From Streptomyces chartreusis NRRL 3882 (GTDB lineage: Bacteria; Actinomycetota; Actinomycetes; Streptomycetales; Streptomycetaceae): 64,000 nucleotides of DNA. Position 1 is the first letter of the stretch. Each line of letters opens with the position of its first letter. This document shows positions 44,752-57,200 of the stretch, one piece after another. The notes beneath the pieces are model-generated. The model ran no database searches and was not told where the DNA came from. It worked only from the letters and a program-made list of their open reading frames with translations. The translations under genes and the position numbers were made by a program. The DNA lies in NCBI RefSeq assembly GCF_900236475.1, contig NZ_LT963352.1, forward strand, positions 3,596,001 through 3,660,000. The letters run 5' to 3'.

Positions 44752-44836
44752 CTCCCTCCATGTCATCGGTCCTCTGACGCTCGGCTTCGGCCCGCCATCG
44801 TGCTGGGCGACAGACACCGACGTGCGAGAGGCAGCC

Positions 44837-45577
44837 ATGACCGACCCCGTGTACCGCACGATCCTCCTCTTCGACATCGAGCAGTACGGCTCACGCGACG
44901 ACGTGGAACAGGCGTTCCTGCGTCGCGTCCTCTACGACGTCGTCGACGCGACCCTGCTCGACGCCGCCGTCGACGAGACGGCCCGCCTGCGCGCCGACCG
45001 CGGCGACTCCGTCATGGAGCTCATCGACACCGCGGTCCCCGTACCGGCGCTGATCAAGACCCTCCTGACCGAGACCCCCGCCCTCCTCCACAACAAGAAC
45101 CGCCTCCTCGCGACCAGCGCCCGCATGCGCCTGCGCATCGTCCTCTCCTCCGGCTACGTCGCCGTCGACGAACTCGACGGCTGGGTCGGCTCAGACCTGA
45201 ATCACGCGGTCCGCCTCCTGGACTCCGACCCCCTGCGGGACGCCCTGAAGCAGCGCGAATCCGACTGCGTGCTGTGCGTGTCGGAAGGCGTCTACCAGGG
45301 AGTGGTACGCCACGGCCCGCTGGGCGTTCGCCCGGAGGAGTTCCATCGAGTGACCGTGGGGACGAAGGAGGGGCCTACGGTGGCGTGGGTGCACGGGGAG
45401 CCTGGCGCGCCGGGCTCCCCCGGGGCCTCCGCCGGGGCCGCCGTCTCGGGCCCGGACGCAGCCCCCCAGCACAACGAGGTCCACTTCGGCGGCGACCAGT
45501 ACGGTCAGGCGGGCGGCACGCACTACGGCGACCAGCACTTCGACTTCACCGGCCGGGCCCGGGACGAGCGCCGATGA
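44837..45577 (+). CDS. Class III nucleotide cyclase (Pycsar PycC-like) with C-terminal amyloid-like tag
   Basis: 246 residues. The cyclase homology domain covers about 5-185: metal-binding Asp13 in ILLFDIEQYG, Asp57 in RGDSVMELID, and transition-state Asn122 and Arg126 in GSDLNHAVRLLDS. All are intact, so it should make a cyclic nucleotide; the base cannot be told by eye. Pycsar cyclases use CTP or UTP. A Gly/Pro/Ala linker (185-210) leads to the tag GQAGGTHYGDQHFDF (223-237), preceded by a related VHFGGDQYG. The next protein carries nearly the same tag. The ATG at 44837 follows GAGAGG; the stop overlaps the next start (ATGA), so the two are coupled. The effector is probably the PycTM-like protein three genes downstream. 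Confidence 0.82.
   Translation: MTDPVYRTILLFDIEQYGSRDDVEQAFLRRVLYDVVDATLLDAAVDETARLRADRGDSVMELIDTAVPVPALIKTLLTETPALLHNKNRLLATSARMRLRIVLSSGYVAVDELDGWVGSDLNHAVRLLDSDPLRDALKQRESDCVLCVSEGVYQGVVRHGPLGVRPEEFHRVTVGTKEGPTVAWVHGEPGAPGSPGASAGAAVSGPDAAPQHNEVHFGGDQYGQAGGTHYGDQHFDFTGRARDERR
45510..45541 (+). repeat. Shared tag-coding direct repeat, copy 1
   Basis: 32 nt identical to 45764-45795, encoding GGTHYGDQHF at the cyclase C-terminus. Third codon positions are identical too, so the two copies are recent or kept alike by gene conversion. Confidence 0.85.
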
Positions 45578-47682
45578 GCCAGGAGGAAGCGGCAGCGGGC
45601 GCGGCAAAACCGGCCGAGGAAGCGCAGGACGGCGAGCAGAAGAAGCAGGAAGAGGCCGCCGAGGAACAGCCGAGGCAGGAGGCGTGGGCCGCGCGCCGGG
45701 ACCTGATCGCGCACGGCCCGGACTTCGTCTCCACCCTCGTCACCCGCGACCAGTTCGGCCAGACGGGCGGCACGCACTACGGCGACCAGCACTTCCACTT
45801 GGGAGGCGGGGCCGAGACACCCCGCACGCTGTCCGGGCCGATCCCCCAGTCGGAGATCGACGAACTGGCGGACGTCTTCCGGGGCTGCGACAGCTTCGAC
45901 GAGGCGCTCGCACGGCTGAGGAACGACAGGCTGGTCATCCTGTCCGGCGGGCGCGAGACGGGCCGCCGTTCCGCCGCGCTGATGCTGCTGCGCCGGCTGG
46001 GCGTCGACCGGATGCGCTCCCTCGTCCCCCCAGCGTCGCTCTCCGCGCTGCCCGACCAGGTGGACATGTCGGCCGGATACATCCTGTACGACCTCTCCGT
46101 CAGCAGGAACCGTCCCCTGAGCGAGGCCCAACTGCTGGTTCTTCGCGAACAGTTGGAGCGCGCCCGAGCCCATCTGGTGATCACCGTCGAGCCCTCGGCG
46201 GCGCTGGGCGACGTGCCCTCCGTGCGGTGGGAGCCGCCGTCGGCCGAGGCAATGCTGCACGCGCACGTCACACACACGACCGGTGAGTCCGCCTGGCCGG
46301 ACCTGTGCGGGCTGGCAGCGGTGAAGGAGTTCCTCGCCCGGCACCACCGGCCGGACGAGATCAGGCAGTTCGCATCACAGCTCGTCGCACATCATCGCGG
46401 CGAGATCGACGAGCCAAAGCTCGCCGCCTTCGGCGAGACGACAGTGGCGACCCGGGTGTCCCGCTGGCTCACCGAGGAGAAACCCGAGCTGCGCGACAAG
46501 GCGTTCCTCGTCTCTCTCGCCGTGTTCGACAAGGCGCCGTACGCAGTGACCGCCGAGCTCGCGGACGGCCTCTTCGTACGCCTGCACCAGATCCAGGACC
46601 CCGGGCTGCCGCCGCCCATCCCCGTCTTCGGCAGCTCCCGCCAGGAGCGGCTCCGGCTCGCGCACGCCGATGGGTACGTGACCGTGGAGGTCACCGAGTG
46701 GGGTCCCCTGGAGGGCAAGTTCTGCGCCCGGTTCCGGGATGAACGGACGGCTCCGATGCTGCTGGAGGAGGTGTGGAACCTCCACCCGTCCGCCCGCCCG
46801 GCCTTCGCGGAGTGGATCCGCAAGCTGGCCGACGACCGCCGTCCGCTGGTGCGGACCCGCGCGGCGTCGGCAGCGGCACTGCTCGCCACGGCCGATCTGT
46901 CGTCCGCCATGGCTCACCTCATCGAGCCGTGGGCCGACGGCCGTAAGCCGCATGCCTGGCTGACCGCGGCCAACGCCCTGACCATGGCCCAACTGCTGAA
47001 GGTGCCGACCGTCTCTCGGATCCTGCACGACTGGTGCACCGGGGACGTCGAGAGCCGCCGCTGGACGGCGATCCGCGCCTACGGCCTCCTGGGACCGATG
47101 CACCACAAGGAGACGCTGACGGCCCTCGTGGACGCCATGCACCGGCCCCCGTCCGCCGAAGCCGAGAGCGGCCGGGAGAACGTGGAGATGGCGGAGGAGG
47201 CCCGCCAGCTCGCCGACGCCCTCGAACTGCTGCTCCTCGCCGTACGTGACCCCGTACTGGCAAGCCTCACCGACCTCCTCCGCACCGACCGCGCGGTCCG
47301 TCCGCACGTCCTGCTCGCCTTCCTCCAGGCCTGCAAGCAGACGAAGGACGACGAGAGCGACCGTCCGCCCGTCCTCGACTGGTACGCGCGGGCCGCGGCG
47401 GCCCAGGACCCGACGGCCGCCCGGCACCTTGCCGATTTCTGGGACGCGCTGCTCGCCGATCGGACGCACAACCCGCAGGCCCTCGGCGTGCTGCGTGGCT
47501 GGGTGCGCGGGGCCGACGACGATCCAGAGTCCGAGCGGGCCCTCGAGGCACTGCTCGGCGCCCTCGTCGCCACGCCCACCAACCTTCAGCGGATCAGCCA
47601 TCTGCTCCGGGCGATCCGCGAATCCAAAACAGCTTCCTCGCCGACCGCAGATCGGCTGCTGAAGCACCTCGCCCTCGACTGA
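45574..47682 (+). CDS. Tagged NTPase-like sensor with helical-repeat C-terminus (inactive STAND-like)
   Basis: 702 residues. A charged low-complexity start (1-45, EEQKKQEE-type) precedes the tag GQTGGTHYGDQHFHL (62-76), matching the cyclase tail. Residues about 115-235 look like a P-loop NTPase: VILSGGRETGRRSAALMLL (121-139) has a Walker-A-like loop in which the usual GK[ST] is GRR, followed by the hydrophobic strand GYILYDLS ending in Asp and a further strand LVITVEPSA. Such degenerate loops occur in inactive STAND-type modules of bacterial conflict systems. From about 360 to the end, short alpha-helical repeats rich in Ala, Leu and Arg resemble HEAT repeats and could sense a ligand. The start is the ATG overlapping the cyclase stop. 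Proposed role: invader sensor that recruits the cyclase through the tag. Inferred, not shown. Confidence 0.65.
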   Translation: MSQEEAAAGAAKPAEEAQDGEQKKQEEAAEEQPRQEAWAARRDLIAHGPDFVSTLVTRDQFGQTGGTHYGDQHFHLGGGAETPRTLSGPIPQSEIDELADVFRGCDSFDEALARLRNDRLVILSGGRETGRRSAALMLLRRLGVDRMRSLVPPASLSALPDQVDMSAGYILYDLSVSRNRPLSEAQLLVLREQLERARAHLVITVEPSAALGDVPSVRWEPPSAEAMLHAHVTHTTGESAWPDLCGLAAVKEFLARHHRPDEIRQFASQLVAHHRGEIDEPKLAAFGETTVATRVSRWLTEEKPELRDKAFLVSLAVFDKAPYAVTAELADGLFVRLHQIQDPGLPPPIPVFGSSRQERLRLAHADGYVTVEVTEWGPLEGKFCARFRDERTAPMLLEEVWNLHPSARPAFAEWIRKLADDRRPLVRTRAASAAALLATADLSSAMAHLIEPWADGRKPHAWLTAANALTMAQLLKVPTVSRILHDWCTGDVESRRWTAIRAYGLLGPMHHKETLTALVDAMHRPPSAEAESGRENVEMAEEARQLADALELLLLAVRDPVLASLTDLLRTDRAVRPHVLLAFLQACKQTKDDESDRPPVLDWYARAAAAQDPTAARHLADFWDALLADRTHNPQALGVLRGWVRGADDDPESERALEALLGALVATPTNLQRISHLLRAIRESKTASSPTADRLLKHLALD
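45764..45795 (+). repeat. Shared tag-coding direct repeat, copy 2
   Basis: Identical over 32 nt to 45510-45541. Here it encodes the tag near the N-terminus of the NTPase-like protein, 254 bp downstream of copy 1. Confidence 0.85.
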
Positions 47683-47701
47683 CCCGCATCGGAGGCCGAC
47701 C

Positions 47702-48670
47702 GTGGAACAACCCGAGCAAGAGCAACTGGACTGGTTCCAGCAGCAGCCCGAGCCCCCCGCCGCCCCTCACACCGACGCCGATCCTGTCCGCACCGTCTGG
47801 CAGCTCCCGCGCTTCCGCCTCGGCGGCCGGCGTTTCACCGGACGCATCGACCACGCCTTGGTCTGCGTGACACGAAAGGGGGCGTACGAGACCTTCCCAC
47901 CGCCCGACCGTCCCACGTCCGTGCGGCGCTACATCGCCGTATACGAGGTGGATACGGACCCGCATGCCTTCCAGCTGAACGTGCCCCTGCCCAGCCTGGT
48001 CGACAGCTTCGAGTTCGAGGTCACCGCCGACATCGGCTGGCGGGTCGCCCACCCGGCGTTGTTCGTCCGCAGTCAGGAACGGGACGTGCCCGGCCTGCTC
48101 ACACGTGAGCTGCTGCCGCTGATGCGGGCCGCCGGCCGCTGCCATCCCATCGAGGCCGGGGCCGAGGCAGAGCAGGCCGTACAGCAGGCCGTTCGGGACG
48201 CGACCTGGCTCGGCCAGGCCCAAGGCCTGCACGTCACCTGCTCCATACGCCTGCGACACGACGCCACCGAGCGCTCCCACCAGGCCCGCTTGCGCACCGC
48301 CCGGCACGAACTGGAGGCCGCGAAACCGGAGCACGCCGCGGCCCTGCTCCGCGAGTCGTACGAGGCCGAGCGCAGGGCCGAACGGGTCAGGTTCTACGAA
48401 CTCACCCTGGCCAGGGGCGGCACCGCCGCGCTTGCCGTGCATCTGGCGGCGCACCCCGACGAGACCCAGCTCGTCCTGGACCACCTCCAGGCCGGCCAGA
48501 ACAGACTGCTGGACACCCAGGTGAGCCTGATCAACCAGGCCTTGGAAAACAAGCAGCTGGAGGGCTACCAGCTCGATGAGCCCCACAAGCTCATCGCCGA
48601 GCGGATGAAGGCCATCCTGCGGACCACGGACCCGTCCATCCCGCCCGAGCGCGACGCGGAGTCCACATGA
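47702..48670 (+). CDS. Possible SPFH/band-7-like protein of the cyclase operon
   Basis: 322 residues, GTG start at 47702 with GGAGG upstream, 19 bp after the sensor gene. No membrane span or signal is evident. The segment at 70-160 (LPSLVDSFEFEVTADIGWRV, ALFVRSQERDVPGLLTRELL) is reminiscent of SPFH/band-7 domains. Residues about 185-310 form long helices (RLRTARHELEAAKPEHAAAL, SLINQALENKQLEGYQLDEP), as in SPFH scaffold proteins. I am not certain of the family. Its place in a tightly packed operon with a membrane effector and a membrane protease fits a membrane-scaffold role, since SPFH proteins often partner with membrane proteases. Confidence 0.5.
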   Translation: MEQPEQEQLDWFQQQPEPPAAPHTDADPVRTVWQLPRFRLGGRRFTGRIDHALVCVTRKGAYETFPPPDRPTSVRRYIAVYEVDTDPHAFQLNVPLPSLVDSFEFEVTADIGWRVAHPALFVRSQERDVPGLLTRELLPLMRAAGRCHPIEAGAEAEQAVQQAVRDATWLGQAQGLHVTCSIRLRHDATERSHQARLRTARHELEAAKPEHAAALLRESYEAERRAERVRFYELTLARGGTAALAVHLAAHPDETQLVLDHLQAGQNRLLDTQVSLINQALENKQLEGYQLDEPHKLIAERMKAILRTTDPSIPPERDAEST

Positions 48671-49173
48671 ACCCGCCGGACGATCCGGAGATGCGCGCGG
48701 GTGTCCAGTTGCTCGCCGATCTCCGCAGCGAAATCGCCCGCGCCGACGCGAAGGCCACCGTTCTGGTCGGCGCGCTCGGCATCTCGGCGGGCGTGCTGGC
48801 CGCCCTGCTGACCAACAGTGGGTGCAGTCCAGCTCAACTGTCCACGCCTGCGGCCCTGCTGTGGTGGGCCGGGGCGGCGTCCTTGGTCATCGCACTGTTC
48901 GCCCTCCTGCTGGCCGTCATGCCCCGCTACCGAAGCAGCAACTGGACGCCCGGCCACCCGCTCACCTACTTCGGCGACGTACGACGAGCCGCACGAGCCG
49001 GCCGGCTCACCTCGGCCCTCGCGGAGACGGGCCGCGACCCCGTCCGTGGTGTCGTGCTCGCCCTCGCCGAGACGAGCGGCATCGCCGCCCGCAAGCACTT
49101 CTGGATCCGGACCGGACTGGTCTCGTTCGGCTGCGCGACCGTTCTGTTCCCCGGATCGATGTTCCTCACCTGA
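48667..49173 (+). CDS. Pycsar effector-like membrane protein (PycTM, DUF5706-type)
   Basis: 168 residues. LLADLRSEIARADAKATVLV (15-34) is the helix typical of PycTM/DUF5706 effectors, leading straight into membrane span 1 (about 31-49). Span 2 is at about 62-84 (ALLWWAGAASLVIALFALLL) and a third C-terminal span lies at about 146-167. In Pycsar, PycTM disrupts the membrane when it senses cCMP or cUMP. Its ATG overlaps the preceding stop (ATGA). With the cyclase three genes upstream, this gives the cyclase plus effector core of a Pycsar-type system. Confidence 0.72.
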   Translation: MNPPDDPEMRAGVQLLADLRSEIARADAKATVLVGALGISAGVLAALLTNSGCSPAQLSTPAALLWWAGAASLVIALFALLLAVMPRYRSSNWTPGHPLTYFGDVRRAARAGRLTSALAETGRDPVRGVVLALAETSGIAARKHFWIRTGLVSFGCATVLFPGSMFLT

Positions 49174-49211
49174 CCCTCGCCGCTTCGTGCCCCGCACGGA
49201 AAGGAAGGCCC

Positions 49212-50177
49212 ATGACCACGTCCCCACCGGACCACGACGACCTCCCCCACCGCCCCGGCCGCGTCCACATCACCGCCCGGCAGCGCTGGACGGACATCAC
49301 CGCCCTCGGCTCGCTGGCGCTGCACCTTCCCCATGTGGCGGCCAGCCTGGCCGTTGTCTTTCTCCTGTCGTACGCCTTGGCTTCCATGAGCAGTCTGCCG
49401 TGGTGGCTTCTCTTCGGCTGCTGGGTCCTGAGCGGAGCACTGGTCTTCCACCGGCCGTGCGAGCGGCTCATGGCGAGGTGGCTGTTCCGACTGCGCTACC
49501 CCACTCCGGACGAGGACGGGCGACTGCGTCCCGTCTGGCGTGAGGTGACCGCCCGGGCCGGAGTGGACGCAGACGCCTATCAGCTGTGGATCGAGGAGAG
49601 CGATGCGGTCAACGCCATGGCGGCGGCCGGTCACATCGTCGGCGTGACCAGTCACTCGCTGCGGACGCTGACGCCCGGGCAGCTCGCCGGCGTCCTCGCC
49701 CACGAGCTGGGCCACCACACGAGGGGACACGCGTGGGCCTCGCTGCTGTCCCTCTGGTACGCCCTGCCGGCCCGGCTCGCCTGGCGTCTGCTGCTGCGGC
49801 TGGCCACCCGGCTGGACCGGCTCCCGACAGGTACGGCCGCCGTGGTGATCGGCGTGTCCGGCGCGGCCGTGGTCGCACTGGCGACCGCCACGTACGGGCT
49901 GATCTTCCTGCCGCTGGCCACGCCGTATCTGGTGGCCGCCGTCGCTCGGCGCTCAGAGCTCCGGGCCGACGAGCATGCCGCAGGCCTCGGCTTCGCGCCA
50001 CAGCTGATGGCCGTACTGCATCAGGAGCGCGACCGGGCGGAGTCCCGTCGCGTCCCGGCCACCGCCCCGGGGACCGCCTTCACGAAGGAAGGGATGATCG
50101 CGCGACTGCTCGACTCCCATCCCGATGTCCACACCCGGCTCCATCACTTACAGGCCCATGTGGAGAGCAAGCACTGA
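49212..50177 (+). CDS. M48-family membrane metalloprotease
   Basis: 321 residues. Two spans near the N-terminus (about 38-56 and 63-80) anchor the protein. The zinc site is HELGHH (164-169) with the third ligand Glu249 in RRSELRADEHAAG, the standard M48 layout. Further spans lie at about 180-200 and 208-245. The ATG at 49212 follows AAGGAAGG. Codon 313 is TTA (50148-50150). Last gene of the cyclase operon, ended by the rpoC-side hairpin. Quality control or cleavage of the PycTM/SPFH-like partners is an inference; HtpX-like housekeeping is the alternative. Confidence 0.82.
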   Translation: MTTSPPDHDDLPHRPGRVHITARQRWTDITALGSLALHLPHVAASLAVVFLLSYALASMSSLPWWLLFGCWVLSGALVFHRPCERLMARWLFRLRYPTPDEDGRLRPVWREVTARAGVDADAYQLWIEESDAVNAMAAAGHIVGVTSHSLRTLTPGQLAGVLAHELGHHTRGHAWASLLSLWYALPARLAWRLLLRLATRLDRLPTGTAAVVIGVSGAAVVALATATYGLIFLPLATPYLVAAVARRSELRADEHAAGLGFAPQLMAVLHQERDRAESRRVPATAPGTAFTKEGMIARLLDSHPDVHTRLHHLQAHVESKH

Positions 50178-50185
50178 CACGCCAA

Positions 50186-50215
50186 AGGGCGGTCACCCCA
50201 AAGGATGACCGCCCT
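50186..50215. terminator. Bidirectional terminator between the M48 gene and rpoC
   Basis: A 10-bp perfect stem AGGGCGGTCA / TGACCGCCCT with a 10-nt loop lies between the convergent ends of the accessory operon and rpoC. Confidence 0.75.
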
Positions 50216-50232
50216 CGGCTCAAGCGACTCGC

Positions 50233-54132
<3,900 letters not shown>

Positions 54133-54229
54133 TATGCGTCAATCCCTCTCAGGGTTGTAAGTCTTTGGTCTGATACGGGGGTCCTGGGGCCGGCGGACCT
54201 TGGGTCTCCCAAGGTCCGCCGGACTCCCG

Positions 54230-57200
54230 TCAGACCTCTTCGACGCTGCTCGGCTCGCGCCGGGACAGGTCGATGCCGAGCTCCTCCGCAGCGCGGAAGA
54301 CGTCCTCGTCGGTGTCACGCATCTCGATGGACATACCGTCGCTGGACAGCACCTCCACGTTCAGGCAGAGAGACTGCATCTCCTTGATGAGCACCTTGAA
54401 GGACTCGGGGATGCCGGGCTCGGGGATGTTCTCGCCCTTGACGATGGCCTCGTAGACCTTCACGCGGCCGGTCACGTCGTCGGACTTGATGGTCAGCAGC
54501 TCCTGGAGGGCGTACGCGGCGCCGTAAGCCTCCAGCGCCCACACCTCCATCTCGCCGAAGCGCTGGCCACCGAACTGGGCCTTACCACCCAGCGGCTGCT
54601 GGGTGATCATCGAGTACGGGCCGGTCGAACGGGCGTGCAGCTTGTCGTCGACCAGGTGGTGCAGCTTGAGGATGTACATGTACCCGACCGAGATCGGGTC
54701 CGGGAACGGCTCACCGGAGCGGCCGTCGAACAGCCGTGCCTTGCCGGACGGGAGGACCAGGCGGTCACCGTCGCGGTTCGGGATGGTGTGCTCCAGCAGA
54801 CCGGCCAGCTCGTCCTCGCGGGCACCGTCGAAGACCGGCGTCGCGACGTTGGTCCGCGGCGGGACCTGGTCGGCGTCGATGGCCTGGAGGCGCTGGGCCC
54901 ACTCGTCGGCGAGACCGGAGACGTCCCAGCCCTGGCTGGCGAGCCAGCCGAGGTGGATCTCCAGGACCTGACCCGGGTTCATCCGGGACGGCACACCGAG
55001 CGGGTTGAGGATGATGTCGACCGGGGTGCCGTCCTCCAGGAACGGCATGTCCTCGATCGGCAGGATCTTGGAAATGACGCCCTTGTTACCGTGGCGGCCG
55101 GCGAGCTTGTCACCGTCGGTGATCTTGCGCTTCTGCGCGACGTAGACGCGCACCAGCTGGTTCACACCGGGGGGAAGCTCGTCGCCCTCCTCGCGGTCGA
55201 AGACGCGCACACCGATGACCTTGCCGGTCTCACCGTGCGGCACCTTCAGCGAGGTGTCACGGACCTCACGGGCCTTCTCACCGAAGATCGCGCGCAGCAG
55301 GCGCTCCTCGGGCGTCAGCTCGGTCTCACCCTTGGGCGTGACCTTGCCGACGAGGATGTCACCGGCGATGACCTCGGCACCGATGCGGATGATGCCGCGC
55401 TCGTCGAGGTCGGCGAGGACCTCCTCGGAGACGTTCGGGATGTCCCGGGTGATCTCCTCGGGGCCGAGCTTGGTGTCACGGGCGTCGACCTCGTGCTCCT
55501 CGATGTGGATCGAGGAGAGGACGTCGTCCTGCACGAGGCGCTGCGACAGGATGATCGCGTCCTCGTAGTTGTGACCCTCCCACGGCATGAACGCCACGAG
55601 CAGGTTCTTGCCCAGCGCCATCTCGCCTCGCTGGGTGGCCGGACCGTCGGCGAGGACCTGGCCCTCGATGATCCGGTCGCCCTCGGCGACGATGACCTTC
55701 TGGTTGACCGAGGTGCCCTGGTTGGAGCGGGCGAACTTGGCCAGGCGGTACGTGATGTACGTGCCGTCGTCGTTGGCGGTGGTGATGTAGTCCGCGGAGA
55801 CCTCCTGGACCACACCCGGCTTCTCGGCCTTGACCACGTCGCCGGCGTCGACCGCGGAGCGGTACTCCATGCCGGTGCCGACGAGCGGGGACTCCGCCTG
55901 GATCAGCGGAACGGCCTGGCGCATCATGTTCGCGCCCATGAGGGCACGGTTGGCGTCGTCGTGCTCCAGGAAGGGGATCATGGCGGTCGCGACCGACACC
56001 ATCTGGCGCGGCGAGACGTCCATGTAGTCCACGTCCTCGGGGCCGACGTAGTCGACCTCGCCGCCCTTACGGCGGACCAGCACGCGGGCCTCGGCGAAGC
56101 GGAGGTCGTCCGTCAGCGGCGCGTTGGCCTGCGCGATGACGAAGCGGTCCTCCTCGTCGGCCGTGAGGTAGTCGACCTGGTCGGTGACCTGGCCCTCGAA
56201 CACCTTGCGGTACGGGGTCTCGACGAAACCGAACGCGTTCACCCGGCCGTAGGTGGCGAGCGAGCCGATCAGACCGATGTTCGGGCCTTCGGGGGTCTCG
56301 ATCGGGCACATGCGGCCGTAGTGCGAGGGGTGCACGTCACGGACCTCGAAGCCGGCCCGCTCACGGGACAGACCACCCGGGCCGAGCGCGGACAGACGCC
56401 GCTTGTGCGTCAGACCCGACAGCGGGTTGTTCTGGTCCATGAACTGGGACAGCTGGCTGGTGCCGAAGAACTCCTTGATGGAGGCGACGACCGGCCGGAT
56501 GTTGATCAGGGTCTGCGGCGTGATCGCCTCGACGTCCTGGGTCGTCATCCGCTCGCGGACGACACGCTCCATCCGCGCCAGACCCGTGCGGACCTGGTTC
56601 TGGATGAGCTCGCCGACGCTGCGCAGGCGGCGGTTGCCGAAGTGGTCGATGTCGTCGGTCTCGACGACCACGGACGTGCCGTTGTCACCGACCGTCTCGG
56701 TCTCGCCGGCGTGCAGCTTCACCAGGTACTTGATCGTCGCGATGATGTCCTCGACGGTCAGGATCCCGGCGTCCAGCGGGGTGTCCGTACCCAGCTTCTT
56801 GTTGACCTTGTAGCGGCCGACCTTGGCCAGGTCGTAGCGCTTGGGGTTGAAGTACAGGTTCTCCAGCAGCGTCTGCGCGGCCTCACGCGTGGGGGGCTCG
56901 CCCGGGCGCAGCTTGCGGTAGATGTCGAGCAGCGCGTCGTCCTGGCCCTGGGTGTGGTCCTTCTCCAGGGTGGCGCGCATGGACTCGTACTCGCCGAACT
57001 CCTCGAGGATCTGCTCGGTGGTCCAGCCGAGCGCCTTGAGCAGGACGGTGACGGACTGCTTGCGCTTGCGGTCGATGCGGACACCGACCATGTCGCGCTT
57101 GTCGATCTCCATCTCCAGCCAGGCACCCCGGGACGGGATGATCTTGGCGGAGAAGATGTCCTTGTCGGACGTCTTGTCGATGGAGGAGTCGAAGTAGACA

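Noticed and set aside
44737..45573. In-frame upstream extension of the NTPase-like protein
   Set aside because: Arg/Pro-rich composition and full overlap with the well-supported cyclase; the ATGA start at 45574 has clear coupling.
56380..56470. Possible rifampicin-resistance changes in rpoB
   Set aside because: His437, Arg440, Ser442 and neighbours are wild type.
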